Made by a program: the position numbers and the translations under genes. Positions 16,915 through 25,665 of a DNA stretch of 64,000 bases are shown one piece after another (the first letter of the stretch is position 1; each line of letters starts with the position of its first letter). Origin of the DNA: Ruminococcus sp. 210702-SL.1.03. GTDB lineage: Bacteria; Bacillota; Clostridia; Oscillospirales; Ruminococcaceae. The notes beneath the pieces were generated by a model, which saw only the letters and a list, made by a program, of their open reading frames with translations, did not search any database and was not told the origin of the DNA. Location of the stretch: positions 45,139 to 109,138 of the forward strand of contig NZ_JAJCLZ010000009.1 of the NCBI RefSeq assembly GCF_020559915.1, given 5' to 3'.

Positions 16915-18450
16915 ATGCTGTCTTTTGATATTTCTGATAGACAAATAAACATCGTAAAAGGCGATAACTCCGCTAACAAGATCAGAATCGAAAAATCACT
17001 GAGCGTTGCGGTTCCGGAGGATATGATCATGAACGGAGAGGTAATAAACCTTTCCGGACTCTCCGAGCTGCTGCTCACAAACCTCAAGGCTGAGGTAATG
17101 ATGGATAAGGAAGCCGTAGTAACTTTCTCTTCCAGCAACATCGTATTCAAGGAGCTTATAGTTCCTAAGGCAAAGGGTAACGAATTCCTGAGCATGGTAC
17201 AGAACCAGATGCAGCAGGAAATGGGTATTACCGATGAGTACTCTATCTCATATACTATTGTAGGAGAAGCTGGCGAGGATAACCCCGGTTCGGTAAAGGT
17301 GCTGGCTACCGCCTGCCCGTCCTCGATAGTAGAAGGCTTCCGCAAGCTCTTCAACATCATGTCGATAAGCCTGCGCTCGGTAAACATCAGCTGTAACTCC
17401 ATTTCGAGAATAGTTTTGGCTGACAAGTCGAACCTCGAGAAAATGCCGCTGCTGGTTTGCCAGATAGACGATAACTTCCTCGGACTGATACTCTTTGAGA
17501 ACGGTCAGATGGCTTTCGCAAGATACGAGCCTATTTCCGAAGAAGATTACGAAACAGACGAGTATCTGACCGAGGCTATCAGCGAGAACATCTTCCGTAT
17601 GGAACAGTTCAACAAGGCAAGAGGCGGCCCGGGACTCGACAACGTAGTGCTCTACGGCAAGATCGACGACTACATCAAGCTCGTTGACGCTCTCGACTCG
17701 CTCGACGTTAAGGCTTCCGTGCTCGGCGTTCCTTCGCAGATCACAGGTTATGAAAATTTTGAGTTCACCATCTTCGCTAACGCTATCGGCGCTCTTTACA
17801 AGAGAAACAAGCAGACCGAGCGCATCAACCTTCTCGAGGTAGATACCGCTACCGGCAAGGCGGGTTCGAGCAGCAGCGGCACGCTGGTGACGGCTCTGGT
17901 AGCCGGCGTTATCTCGGCAGCGCTCATCGGCGCAGTTACGCTGGTAGTCAGCCTGCATGAAGGAAGCGTAAGGGATGACATCGAAAAGACAAACGGCGAG
18001 ATAGATAAGTGCAACGCCGTTATCGCAGAAAACCAAAAGCTGCATGATTATCTCGTCACAGTAAATGATTATCAGACTCAGGTAAATGTGGCTAAGAACA
18101 ACCTTTACTCGATACCCGTAGTAAAGGAAGGAATCTTTAAGGAGATCGAGAACCACATCGGTTCCGGCGATTCCGAGGGCGCTAAGGCTAATTCCTACAC
18201 AGGCTTCAGCTACTCCAAGAATGACGGAACAGTTACCATTACGGAAGTTGAGCTGAAGGAACAGCAGACAGCGAACGACTTTATCCAGTCGATAAAGGAC
18301 GACGACTACTTCGCAGACGTTACATACAGCGGTTATACCGGTACAGGAGAAGCGGGCAGCCCCGTAGTTATCTCCTCGGTAACCATGTATCTCAAGCCTA
18401 TTGAAGTAGAAGACGACACTCAGGCAGTATCAGGGGAGGTTGCAGAATAA
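16915..18450 (+). CDS. PilM-PilN fusion protein of the type IV pilus alignment complex
   Basis: A 511-residue protein. Residues 1-295 are an actin-like PilM-type ATPase fold (opening LSFDISDRQINIVKG, YGKIDDYIKLVDAL near 240, and an NAIGALYKR end). Then INLLEVD near 304 matches the short motif at the N-terminus of PilN that normally docks into PilM. After it come one transmembrane segment (about 322-344), a coiled coil (345-385) and a ferredoxin-like C-terminal domain, the PilN layout. So the two usually separate proteins appear fused in one chain, with the docking peptide as linker. The gene ends by overlapping pilO at TAATG (18450). It should sit at the membrane between the ATPase-platform complex and PilO. 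Confidence 0.85.
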   Translation: MLSFDISDRQINIVKGDNSANKIRIEKSLSVAVPEDMIMNGEVINLSGLSELLLTNLKAEVMMDKEAVVTFSSSNIVFKELIVPKAKGNEFLSMVQNQMQQEMGITDEYSISYTIVGEAGEDNPGSVKVLATACPSSIVEGFRKLFNIMSISLRSVNISCNSISRIVLADKSNLEKMPLLVCQIDDNFLGLILFENGQMAFARYEPISEEDYETDEYLTEAISENIFRMEQFNKARGGPGLDNVVLYGKIDDYIKLVDALDSLDVKASVLGVPSQITGYENFEFTIFANAIGALYKRNKQTERINLLEVDTATGKAGSSSSGTLVTALVAGVISAALIGAVTLVVSLHEGSVRDDIEKTNGEIDKCNAVIAENQKLHDYLVTVNDYQTQVNVAKNNLYSIPVVKEGIFKEIENHIGSGDSEGAKANSYTGFSYSKNDGTVTITEVELKEQQTANDFIQSIKDDDYFADVTYSGYTGTGEAGSPVVISSVTMYLKPIEVEDDTQAVSGEVAE

Positions 18451-19187
18451 TGAAACTTAATCAGAGAGATAAGATGCTCCTTATAGGCGTATTTGTAGTA
18501 CTCGTATGGATCGCAGGCATTATGCTCTTTATCAAACCTGCTATTGAAAGCGCGAGAAGCGCGAGCCAGGAGCTTGACAGCAAGGAAATGGAGCTTTCGC
18601 AGCTTCAGACTCAGATAAAGGAAGACGAGAACCTTCCTCAGGAAACTCAGGACGCTTTCGATAAGGCTAAGAACACCGCAGACGTTTTCTATGATGTAAT
18701 GCCCCAGTACGAGGCGGCACAGACTGTACAGAAGATGCTCGACGGCGGCGAGAACAAGTCATCTGACAGCCAGATCAAGAACCTGAACCTCAGCATCAGC
18801 GAGCTGGGAACTACTTCGCTCGATAGATTCACCTACGCGCCCAATTCGCAGTCTACCACCATCGACGCTATCGTAGACGGCAACAGCGGCGACGAGACCA
18901 CTACTACGGGCACTGCTGAAAGCACTATCGACGTAAACTCCTACAACATGAGCTTTGACTTCGAGTGCAACAAGTCGAACCTGATGAACTTCCTCAACAA
19001 TCTGGAAACCTACTCGCAGAAGAGCCTTGTTATCAATGAGCTTTCTATCGCAGACGTAGGCGACAATCAGGACGGCTCGACCTTCACAGGCAGCATTTCC
19101 CTTACCTTCATGATGGTAAGAGATATACCCAGCCCCGATGAGATAAACAACACCGAGACTCAGCAGGTGAACGCTACGGCTGAATGA
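18450..19187 (+). CDS. pilO: PilO-like pilus assembly protein
   Basis: A 245-residue protein. A short cytosolic N-terminus is followed by one membrane segment (about 9-30), a coiled coil (34-62), and an alpha/beta domain in which a Ser/Thr/Asp/Gly-rich loop (about 125-160) is inserted. This is the PilO/GspM-like layout, and its place right after the PilN part supports it. The start overlaps the stop of the preceding gene, so the two are translationally coupled. It probably pairs with the PilN half to align the assembly machine. Sequence similarity within this family is weak, so the call leans on layout and context. Confidence 0.8.
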   Translation: MKLNQRDKMLLIGVFVVLVWIAGIMLFIKPAIESARSASQELDSKEMELSQLQTQIKEDENLPQETQDAFDKAKNTADVFYDVMPQYEAAQTVQKMLDGGENKSSDSQIKNLNLSISELGTTSLDRFTYAPNSQSTTIDAIVDGNSGDETTTTGTAESTIDVNSYNMSFDFECNKSNLMNFLNNLETYSQKSLVINELSIADVGDNQDGSTFTGSISLTFMMVRDIPSPDEINNTETQQVNATAE

Positions 19188-19300
19188 TAAATATACACAC
19201 AAATGGTAGGAAGGGATCGGAAAGTACCTGTCTACCATAACGTGTTATATATTGATTAAAAATTTTACTGATACTTTGGAAAGGTGGTTAAGAATCGAAG

Positions 19301-21898
19301 ATGGAAAAGAAGATCAAGAGAAATCAAGATGGTTCGGTCATTCTGGCAGTAGTATGTATGTCCATGATCTGCATCACTCTTGCGACCATTGCATTGGGCG
19401 TTGTAAAAGCGACGACCAAAGCTTCGAGCCGAAATGTTCAGCGCACGCAGGCCAAGATAACTGCCGAGGCCGCGCTTACGGAATTTATTCAAAGCTACAA
19501 CAACAACTATGACGCACTTAAAGCACTGGCGACCAGCGGCGACGGCACAGCCATCGACGTTAAAATGCCCGCAGACACAGACTTCAACAGCACCTACGGA
19601 ACAGTTACCCTTCACGTTAAGAAAAACGGAACTAACGGCTTTAAGGTAATTTCCGAGTGCACATTCTCAACTCAGACCCAGAGCGCATCTGTCGTATTCG
19701 ACAGCGTAAAGGAGACCCCGAATATCCCTTCTAACGCGCTTGAGGCTTCTGAGGGCGCAAACTTCTCAGACGGCGTGGCTTCGCCTATCGACGGCGACAT
19801 CTGCCTCGAGAAAAAAACAGGCGCCGCCGATATGAATTACATCACCCTCGGCTGTAACAACGCGGCTTTCACAAGCCACATCTACTCCGAGTACAATCTG
19901 TACTTCAATTCGGGCACAAGCTTCTCTGACGTAATCAACAAGTCCGGTTCGCTCAACTACGAGCCTAACAAGAGTAACGCTGCTAAGGCAGGAAACTTCT
20001 TTAAGCAGGCTATGACCATCACCACTGAGGGTTATATGTTCTTCTACAACCAGACTACTATCAGCACCGCTATCGGCAAGACCGACGTGAACGGCAAGAA
20101 CAGCGACGACGCAGGCTACGACGCTTCCAATCTTTCAAACAGAGATGGTTACATCAAGGCTGACAAGAAGATCTGGCTGGGTATGCCGAACGCCCTTACC
20201 ATAGGCGACAGCAGCAAGCCGATAGATATGTATACCCACGGTCTGTATGTGGGAACTCTTCCCCAGAACCTTGCAGGCTCTACCAACCCCGACTACTCCG
20301 CTATGATGGGCGGCTACGACAACACAGTCGGCGGACAGACAGCCGCGGGCACTGTAAACGGCAATGTTTACTGCTACATCGGCAACAACGCCACCTACCA
20401 GTCGGGTGATATGGTGATCTGCAACGGCGCTCAGACCTTTACCGTAAACGGCGACCTTTTCGTAGAGGGAAACCTTTACATCCGCGTTGGTTCTGACGGC
20501 GGCAGCAAGCTTCAGGTAAGCGGCACTCTGCACTGCAACAAGAACATCCTCTTCATCGACGACGGCGGCAATGTTGTTTCTACCGTAGGTATCAACAACG
20601 GCGCATTCCAGTCGATCAGCAATCAGCCCGGCTACGACGGCGAAAACCTTGCAAGCAGACAGATAAGCTGCGGCAGCAAGGACGTTACCATCGACAAGAC
20701 CGGAAGAAACGCTTATCCTAACGCAGGCTACGACCCCGCAAGCGGCGTTGACAACACCAAGAGATCTAATCTGAAAAGCATGTACGGTATGGCGAGCGCA
20801 AACGATATGTTCGGCGCTTACTTCGGAACCGATACCGACCTCGCAGACGCTTCCAAGAACATCGCTAAGAAGTATGCAGAGGCTCTTACAAGAACCGTAA
20901 ATACCAAGAAATTCGTTCGCGCTGACGGCGCTACCGTAGCTGACCTCGTAAATGTATATCAGACGGGCAGCAAGAGAATTACTCAGATAAACGGAAGCCT
21001 GCGCCTTAGAGGAAGCGACTTCGGCAACATGAACGTTGAAAGTGAGAGAAAAAAATATTCTGTAAAACTCACTACCGAGGACATCGTTATCGCGCTGCCT
21101 ATAGATAAGGGCAACATTACTCCTTTCTTCAGAATAGACAGCTCAGAAGCTGCTGACGGCGTGTTCGTATACTTCATGTACTACGAAGAGAACACGATCC
21201 CCGACTTCTCCGACGCGGATCAGGACAACAACGTTCTCAACTGCCTGTATTTCAACGGTACGGCTACTTCCGCTCAGGTAACGGTAGACGCCATTTCGAT
21301 CTACGATAACAGCTCCAAGAGTTTCACTTCTCAGAAAGTCATCTTCAACAAGACCGATGATTCTTACAGAAACGGCAAGAGCATCGTTTACAACTCAAAC
21401 GGTCAGGATATTGATTTCTGCTCTGACTCGGCTCTCTACTACCCCTACACCTCGACCAGAACCGATACGAGCGCTATCACTGGCGGTACTGACAACAGAA
21501 TAAAGTTTGACGAATACTACAATCTGTTCGGTCAGAAGCTTCCCGCAAACGTCTGCGAACTCGGCGTGAACGGTGATGGATCTACCACGGTAGAAGGCTA
21601 CACCAACCGTATATTCTATCTCGTGCCCAGCAGCGTATCCGTTACCTTCGGTGACAACCTTGAGATGCAGGGCATCATGTACGCTACCAAGTCGCTGGTA
21701 ACTTTCCAGGGTTCGCATACAAGATTCTACGGACAGGTAAAATGCGGAACTTACAAGTGCCCGAACGACGATAAGGTCGGCATTGTAAAGAACATCCCCG
21801 CAGCAAAGCAGTCGATACTCGACTATGTATCTGAGATCAACAAGCAGCACGGATCTTCTTCCGATATTGAGATCATGTACTACGATTATTCGCACTAA
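19301..21898 (+). CDS. Large PilX-like pilus-associated protein with beta-helix-like region
   Basis: An 865-residue protein with a basic N-terminus, one hydrophobic segment (about 13-35) and no FTLIE-type prepilin cleavage motif. The layout resembles PilX N-terminal-type pilus proteins of Gram-positive bacteria. About residues 345-430 have short repeated strands (NGNVYCYIGNNATYQSGD, FTVNGDLFVEGNLYIRVG, LQVSGTLHCNKNILFID) like a beta-helix or bactofilin-type fold. Another copy-like stretch near 770-800 reads FGDNLEMQGIMYATKSLVTF. The start has AGGTGG upstream. It lies in the pilus operon before two prepilins and probably forms part of the pilus or its surface tip; that role is inference. Confidence 0.75.
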   Translation: MEKKIKRNQDGSVILAVVCMSMICITLATIALGVVKATTKASSRNVQRTQAKITAEAALTEFIQSYNNNYDALKALATSGDGTAIDVKMPADTDFNSTYGTVTLHVKKNGTNGFKVISECTFSTQTQSASVVFDSVKETPNIPSNALEASEGANFSDGVASPIDGDICLEKKTGAADMNYITLGCNNAAFTSHIYSEYNLYFNSGTSFSDVINKSGSLNYEPNKSNAAKAGNFFKQAMTITTEGYMFFYNQTTISTAIGKTDVNGKNSDDAGYDASNLSNRDGYIKADKKIWLGMPNALTIGDSSKPIDMYTHGLYVGTLPQNLAGSTNPDYSAMMGGYDNTVGGQTAAGTVNGNVYCYIGNNATYQSGDMVICNGAQTFTVNGDLFVEGNLYIRVGSDGGSKLQVSGTLHCNKNILFIDDGGNVVSTVGINNGAFQSISNQPGYDGENLASRQISCGSKDVTIDKTGRNAYPNAGYDPASGVDNTKRSNLKSMYGMASANDMFGAYFGTDTDLADASKNIAKKYAEALTRTVNTKKFVRADGATVADLVNVYQTGSKRITQINGSLRLRGSDFGNMNVESERKKYSVKLTTEDIVIALPIDKGNITPFFRIDSSEAADGVFVYFMYYEENTIPDFSDADQDNNVLNCLYFNGTATSAQVTVDAISIYDNSSKSFTSQKVIFNKTDDSYRNGKSIVYNSNGQDIDFCSDSALYYPYTSTRTDTSAITGGTDNRIKFDEYYNLFGQKLPANVCELGVNGDGSTTVEGYTNRIFYLVPSSVSVTFGDNLEMQGIMYATKSLVTFQGSHTRFYGQVKCGTYKCPNDDKVGIVKNIPAAKQSILDYVSEINKQHGSSSDIEIMYYDYSH

Positions 21899-21914
21899 AT
21901 CGGAGGTGGAATAA

Positions 21915-22703
21915 ATGAAGATATTTAAGAAAAACCGCTCCGGTATGACGTTGGTAGAGGTAGTCATCGCAATGGCTTACTTCTCAGTTACCACCCTTTC
22001 AGTGTGCATGGCTTTCTCGGCGGCTCTGAAATACAGCGCAAGAAATATGCGCCGCGACGGCGAGCTGAACGTTCAGCAGACCGCTATGGAGAAAAAGTCC
22101 ACCGCAGGCGTAGTTCTCAACGACGGCGCTACGCTCGACGCTATGACTATCAACTATGTAAGATCCGGAACAACCGATGTAGTTGCAAGCGTAAACAACG
22201 TTACCGAGTATAAGGCTATAAAGACTAATACCGACGGCGATGATTTCAATTTCCAGATAAAGTCATTCTCCAGCACACCTCTGGGCAGCCAGAAGCTGGT
22301 TCCTGACAAGACTCAGGGCAAATTCAAGATCTACGTTATAAACAACACGGGCAATACCGTAGACGTTGATATAACGATAAATTCCGGCACGATATTTGAA
22401 GGCTCGTTCGACAACGGTTACAGACATTCGTCGCCGCACTACTTCCGCACCCTGGCAGCTAAGGACGCCGACGCTCTCGGCGCTCCCGCTACTGAGGAAT
22501 TGATGCCGGACAGATTTATAATCGGCTACTACAATCCTACACTGGGCAGCGAAGCAAGCTCGGCGCTTTCGGTAACGCTGAAAGCAAACGGTGCGACCTT
22601 TACGCAGGATCTTAACAACGGCTTTCTCAATACAAATGGTCAGCTCACGATAACCTGTACGGCAGCCGGCACTTACAACTTAACATACGGTTCGCCAACA
22701 TGA
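21915..22703 (+). CDS. Type IV prepilin-like protein (minor pilin)
   Basis: A 262-residue prepilin. A short basic leader ends at G, followed by MTLVEVVIAMAYFSVTTLSV, with the essential Glu at +5 of the processed protein. It then has the usual hydrophobic helix and a beta-rich domain (to 262). The cut would be made by the PilD encoded at 24637. It starts 16 bases after the preceding stop with GGAGGTGG upstream. It differs from a major pilin in its length and position, so I regard it as a minor pilin. Its partner is the next gene, 20 bases downstream. Confidence 0.85.
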   Translation: MKIFKKNRSGMTLVEVVIAMAYFSVTTLSVCMAFSAALKYSARNMRRDGELNVQQTAMEKKSTAGVVLNDGATLDAMTINYVRSGTTDVVASVNNVTEYKAIKTNTDGDDFNFQIKSFSSTPLGSQKLVPDKTQGKFKIYVINNTGNTVDVDITINSGTIFEGSFDNGYRHSSPHYFRTLAAKDADALGAPATEELMPDRFIIGYYNPTLGSEASSALSVTLKANGATFTQDLNNGFLNTNGQLTITCTAAGTYNLTYGSPT

Positions 22704-22723
22704 TGGATCAAGGAGGTAATCAG

Positions 22724-24493
22724 ATGTCAAAAAAATTGAAAAAAGGTTTTACGCTGATTGAACTTCTGGTCGTACTGCTGCTGATGGGAATAATCACCAC
22801 AGCGATAGTAATGATTCTCAGACCTACCAGCAACCTTGCGGTAGATATTGATAACAAGGCGGACGAAGAAAACAACGCCATCACGCTTTTTGACTATGTA
22901 AACGGCAAGCTGAGATACGCGACAGACGTTATGATAGTAAGCAACGATGACGCAAGCGTAATGCCCTCGCACGGCAACATGAAGAATTTCATTCTTCTTT
23001 CAAACGACACAAGACCCGTAAGCAAGAAGGGCGCAAGAGGATATGCCAAGAGCGGACTTACAGGAAATCCGCTCAGCAACGCTACCTACTGCGTATCCAG
23101 CTCGCTGCTGGCGGAGAACGACTATCAGTTCTCGATAGAGGGTGTAAACACCGAAGCGAAGTCCGAGAGCATAACTTTCGGCGCGCTGGTACACCCGATG
23201 AAGGCTACTTACAGCAACTTTGTTATAAACGAAGATAAGCCTTACAATTATTCCGAAACATTCCAGCTCGTAAATATGCAGAACCGCGACCAGCTCAACA
23301 CCACCGTTATAGGCGGTCTTTCGACCTCGGGCTACGACGCGAGCAAGAAAAACATCTGGATATTCTACGAAGAGCCTAAGGAAGCAAAGCTCACGGGCAA
23401 CGCTTCTAACGGCGGTATCCCCGCTAGCGCAGGCATCGGAAACGCTACCTACGATAAGATGGGCAAGAAGGATATTGATCTTTCGATCAACAACGCTTCT
23501 ATAATCGTTCATTTCATGAGCGGCAACGATTCCGGCAAGAATTTCTACTGGTATAACAAGAGCGACAGCTCGAAGATCACTATTTTCAACGATGATGGAT
23601 CTGCTGACACTAATGGTCAGGTATCTGCACCGAACACGGGCATACTTACCAAGACCATATATCTCGAAGAAGGCTCGACCTTTAAGATCAAGGCAGACAA
23701 TCAGAACAGAGAAGTTCTCAGCGTAGATTACACTTCTGCGAAGAACACCCCCGATCAGGAGTTCTGGATATATGACTGGGAGTCGCACAACGCGGAATAC
23801 GTTCCGCCAGCTGCTATAAACAAGACCCTTACCATTCATTATGTGGCTGGAATTAGTTCGATCTCAAACGGTATCCGTATTAAAGACAGTGATGTGATAA
23901 AAGACGGTATCCTTATCGAAGGCAGGCATTATAACAACGATTGGGAAAACTACGATTATTACAACAACAATGGTTCTAAGGATATTGTTGTAAATTATGT
24001 TCTTGAAAATACCAAGATAGATCTGTACACGCTGTCAGAAAGCAATAATGTTACCTATATTGCTTCTTACGAGGCAAACTCATTAGGTGATTCAAACGAA
24101 ATATGGATCACTAATGGAGCAATCTATGGTAGTGTTGATGACATTCCACCTGCTCCCTCACCTCAGCTTGAGGTAACAGAAGTGACTGCAATTTCAAACA
24201 ACAATTTCTCATTTACAATAAAGAATACTGGTTTGGTAGATTGTCAGAACTGGGAAGTAGTTATTGACCTCCCTGACAACTGTCCTATAAATAATGTGCC
24301 GTGGAATGTTACTCAGACGTATGATTCTCAGAATCCCAACAGAATAAAGTTTACTTCTAAAGATGGTTCGCTCATTACCGTTGGAAGAAATGGCGGAATA
24401 GCTACCATTTCAATACAGGTAAAGGGCTGGGAAAATCCTGCTCTTGAAGGTCAAACACCTACATTAGTAAGCGTCACAGCGACCAAGTGGTAA
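22724..24493 (+). CDS. Long prepilin with tandem beta modules and CBM2-like C-terminus
   Basis: A 589-residue prepilin. The leader KKLKKG is followed by the classic FTLIELLVVLLLMGI. After a globular part come two related modules of about 105-120 residues: about 256-358, opening NNASIIVHFMSG and ending FWIYDW; and 365-470, opening NKTLTIHYVAG and ending IWITNG. The last ~108 residues (from LEVTEVTAISNNNF near 482) have the strand and Trp pattern of family 2 cellulose-binding modules: FTIKNTG, NWEVVIDLPDN, VPWNVTQTY. ATG 22724 follows AGGAGG, so the upstream ATG at 22700 is not needed. From about 23830 the DNA is clearly more AT-rich, as if this end came from elsewhere. It would make a cellulose-binding pilus component; binding is inference. 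Confidence 0.8.
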   Translation: MSKKLKKGFTLIELLVVLLLMGIITTAIVMILRPTSNLAVDIDNKADEENNAITLFDYVNGKLRYATDVMIVSNDDASVMPSHGNMKNFILLSNDTRPVSKKGARGYAKSGLTGNPLSNATYCVSSSLLAENDYQFSIEGVNTEAKSESITFGALVHPMKATYSNFVINEDKPYNYSETFQLVNMQNRDQLNTTVIGGLSTSGYDASKKNIWIFYEEPKEAKLTGNASNGGIPASAGIGNATYDKMGKKDIDLSINNASIIVHFMSGNDSGKNFYWYNKSDSSKITIFNDDGSADTNGQVSAPNTGILTKTIYLEEGSTFKIKADNQNREVLSVDYTSAKNTPDQEFWIYDWESHNAEYVPPAAINKTLTIHYVAGISSISNGIRIKDSDVIKDGILIEGRHYNNDWENYDYYNNNGSKDIVVNYVLENTKIDLYTLSESNNVTYIASYEANSLGDSNEIWITNGAIYGSVDDIPPAPSPQLEVTEVTAISNNNFSFTIKNTGLVDCQNWEVVIDLPDNCPINNVPWNVTQTYDSQNPNRIKFTSKDGSLITVGRNGGIATISIQVKGWENPALEGQTPTLVSVTATKW

Positions 24494-24512
24494 TAATTAA
24501 ACACCCTTTCTC

Positions 24513-24582
24513 CACCGAGCTTCCTAAACAGCTCGGTGCTGAAAAAATCCCCCGAACGGTTTTGATGTTCGGAGGATTTTTT
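24513..24582. terminator. Terminator region between pilus operon and pilD
   Basis: Two hairpins. CACCGAGC with GCTCGGTG (24513-24538) has no T run. The second pairs AAAAAATCCCCCGAAC (24542-24557) with GTTCGGAGGATTTTTT (24567-24582), one mismatch, and has A and T runs at its ends. It can therefore stop both the plus-strand pilus operon and the convergent pilD. Confidence 0.8.
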
Positions 24583-24636
24583 GAGCGAATTTTAAATTTG
24601 AATTTTGTATGCGCTTCGGCTTTTTAAAAGCGCGGC

Positions 24637-25485
24637 TTATACGTTGTACGGCAGTTTGCTGATGTAGCCCTCGCCGTAGATGAGCTCGCCTAAGCCCGTA
24701 GCGTTCATGTAGAGATTTACAATGTCCCAGCCGTACAGCGCTGAGATAAGTATGCCGATCGCGAGCCATGGGCCAAACGCGAATTTTGAGCTGCCGCCTG
24801 TCTTTTTCAGTATGCTGCCCGCTATCGCACCGATGATTATTCCGATGGCAAGCGCCGCTACCCCGCGCGATACGCCGAGGTAAAGCCCCGCCGCCAGCAT
24901 TAGATATACGTCGCCGAGGCCCATAGCCTTGCCTTTTGAGATCAGCCAGATCAGAAACAGCGGCAGGGCGGTTATCAGAGCGCCGAGCAGATGGTCTTTG
25001 ATGCCCATGTTGGTGAAATTTCTGAACCATATGAACTCAGGTACGGCAAGCACGCCGATGAATATGCACACGCCTGTTGAGATAAGCTGCGTGTCCCAGT
25101 CCATAAAGAATATTACGATGAGCGCCGAGAAAAGCAGACAGTTCAGTATGCACCAGAATGGGTTGTTCGCAATGTCGAAGCGCAGGCTTATAAGCAGCCA
25201 GCCGACTGCGTTCAGCGACTCTACTACCGTGTAGCGCGGCGAGATCTTCGCTCCGCAGGCGCGGCATCTGCCTTTCAGCAGGCACCAGCTTATTATCGGT
25301 ATCAGGTCGCGGTGCTTGATGTACGCGCCGCAGGTCATGCAGTGCGAATTTCGCTTTATCAGCGACTCTTCCTTTGGCAAACGGTAGATACATACATTTA
25401 AAAAGCTGCCTACCGCCGCGCCGAAAAGGAATGTAAAGATGTACATGACGATTATGAAAATGTCATATTGCATATCGCCTGTCAT
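24637..25485 (-). CDS. pilD: Prepilin peptidase / N-methyltransferase PilD
   Basis: A 282-residue polytopic aspartyl protease that cuts prepilins after the leader Gly and methylates the new N-terminus. The cytoplasmic methyltransferase loop has the four-Cys site C49xxC52 and C74xxC77. The catalytic aspartates fall in FMDWD (D129/D131) and GLGDVYL (D192), the standard pair. About eight membrane segments, normal length. The ATG at 25485 follows GGAGGT with 6-base spacing. It lies between the structural pilus operon and the motor genes but on the opposite strand, and serves the prepilins at 21915 and 22724. Confidence 0.95.
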   Translation of the reverse strand: MTGDMQYDIFIIVMYIFTFLFGAAVGSFLNVCIYRLPKEESLIKRNSHCMTCGAYIKHRDLIPIISWCLLKGRCRACGAKISPRYTVVESLNAVGWLLISLRFDIANNPFWCILNCLLFSALIVIFFMDWDTQLISTGVCIFIGVLAVPEFIWFRNFTNMGIKDHLLGALITALPLFLIWLISKGKAMGLGDVYLMLAAGLYLGVSRGVAALAIGIIIGAIAGSILKKTGGSSKFAFGPWLAIGILISALYGWDIVNLYMNATGLGELIYGEGYISKLPYNV

Positions 25486-25523
25486 TTTTTATACCTCCCA
25501 AATAAAATAATTTAACATAATCT

Positions 25524-25552
25524 ATTTTAACACAAAACTATGACAATTTCAA
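25524..25552 (-). promoter_or_regulatory. Promoter for pilD
   Basis: On the minus strand, TTGAAA (25547-25552), 17-base spacer and TAAAAT (25524-25529). Confidence 0.6.
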
Positions 25553-25583
25553 TAGCAAAATATATTTTTTTGTTCACGGCGTT

Positions 25584-25648
25584 TTCGCGTCATGCCGATG
25601 GGCAAAAGGGCAGCAGCGTACCGCCCGAAAAGCGTATCCCGACGCGAA
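25584..25648 (+). promoter_or_regulatory. Structured 5' UTR of pilB
   Basis: TTCGCGTC (25584-25591) pairs perfectly with GACGCGAA (25641-25648). Inside it GGGC (25610-25613) can pair with GCCC (25622-25625 region). The stem closes just before the AAGGAG ribosome site of pilB. I could not find a convincing promoter in the AT-rich stretch before it. Confidence 0.45.
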
Positions 25649-25665
25649 GATAAGGAGAAGAATTT

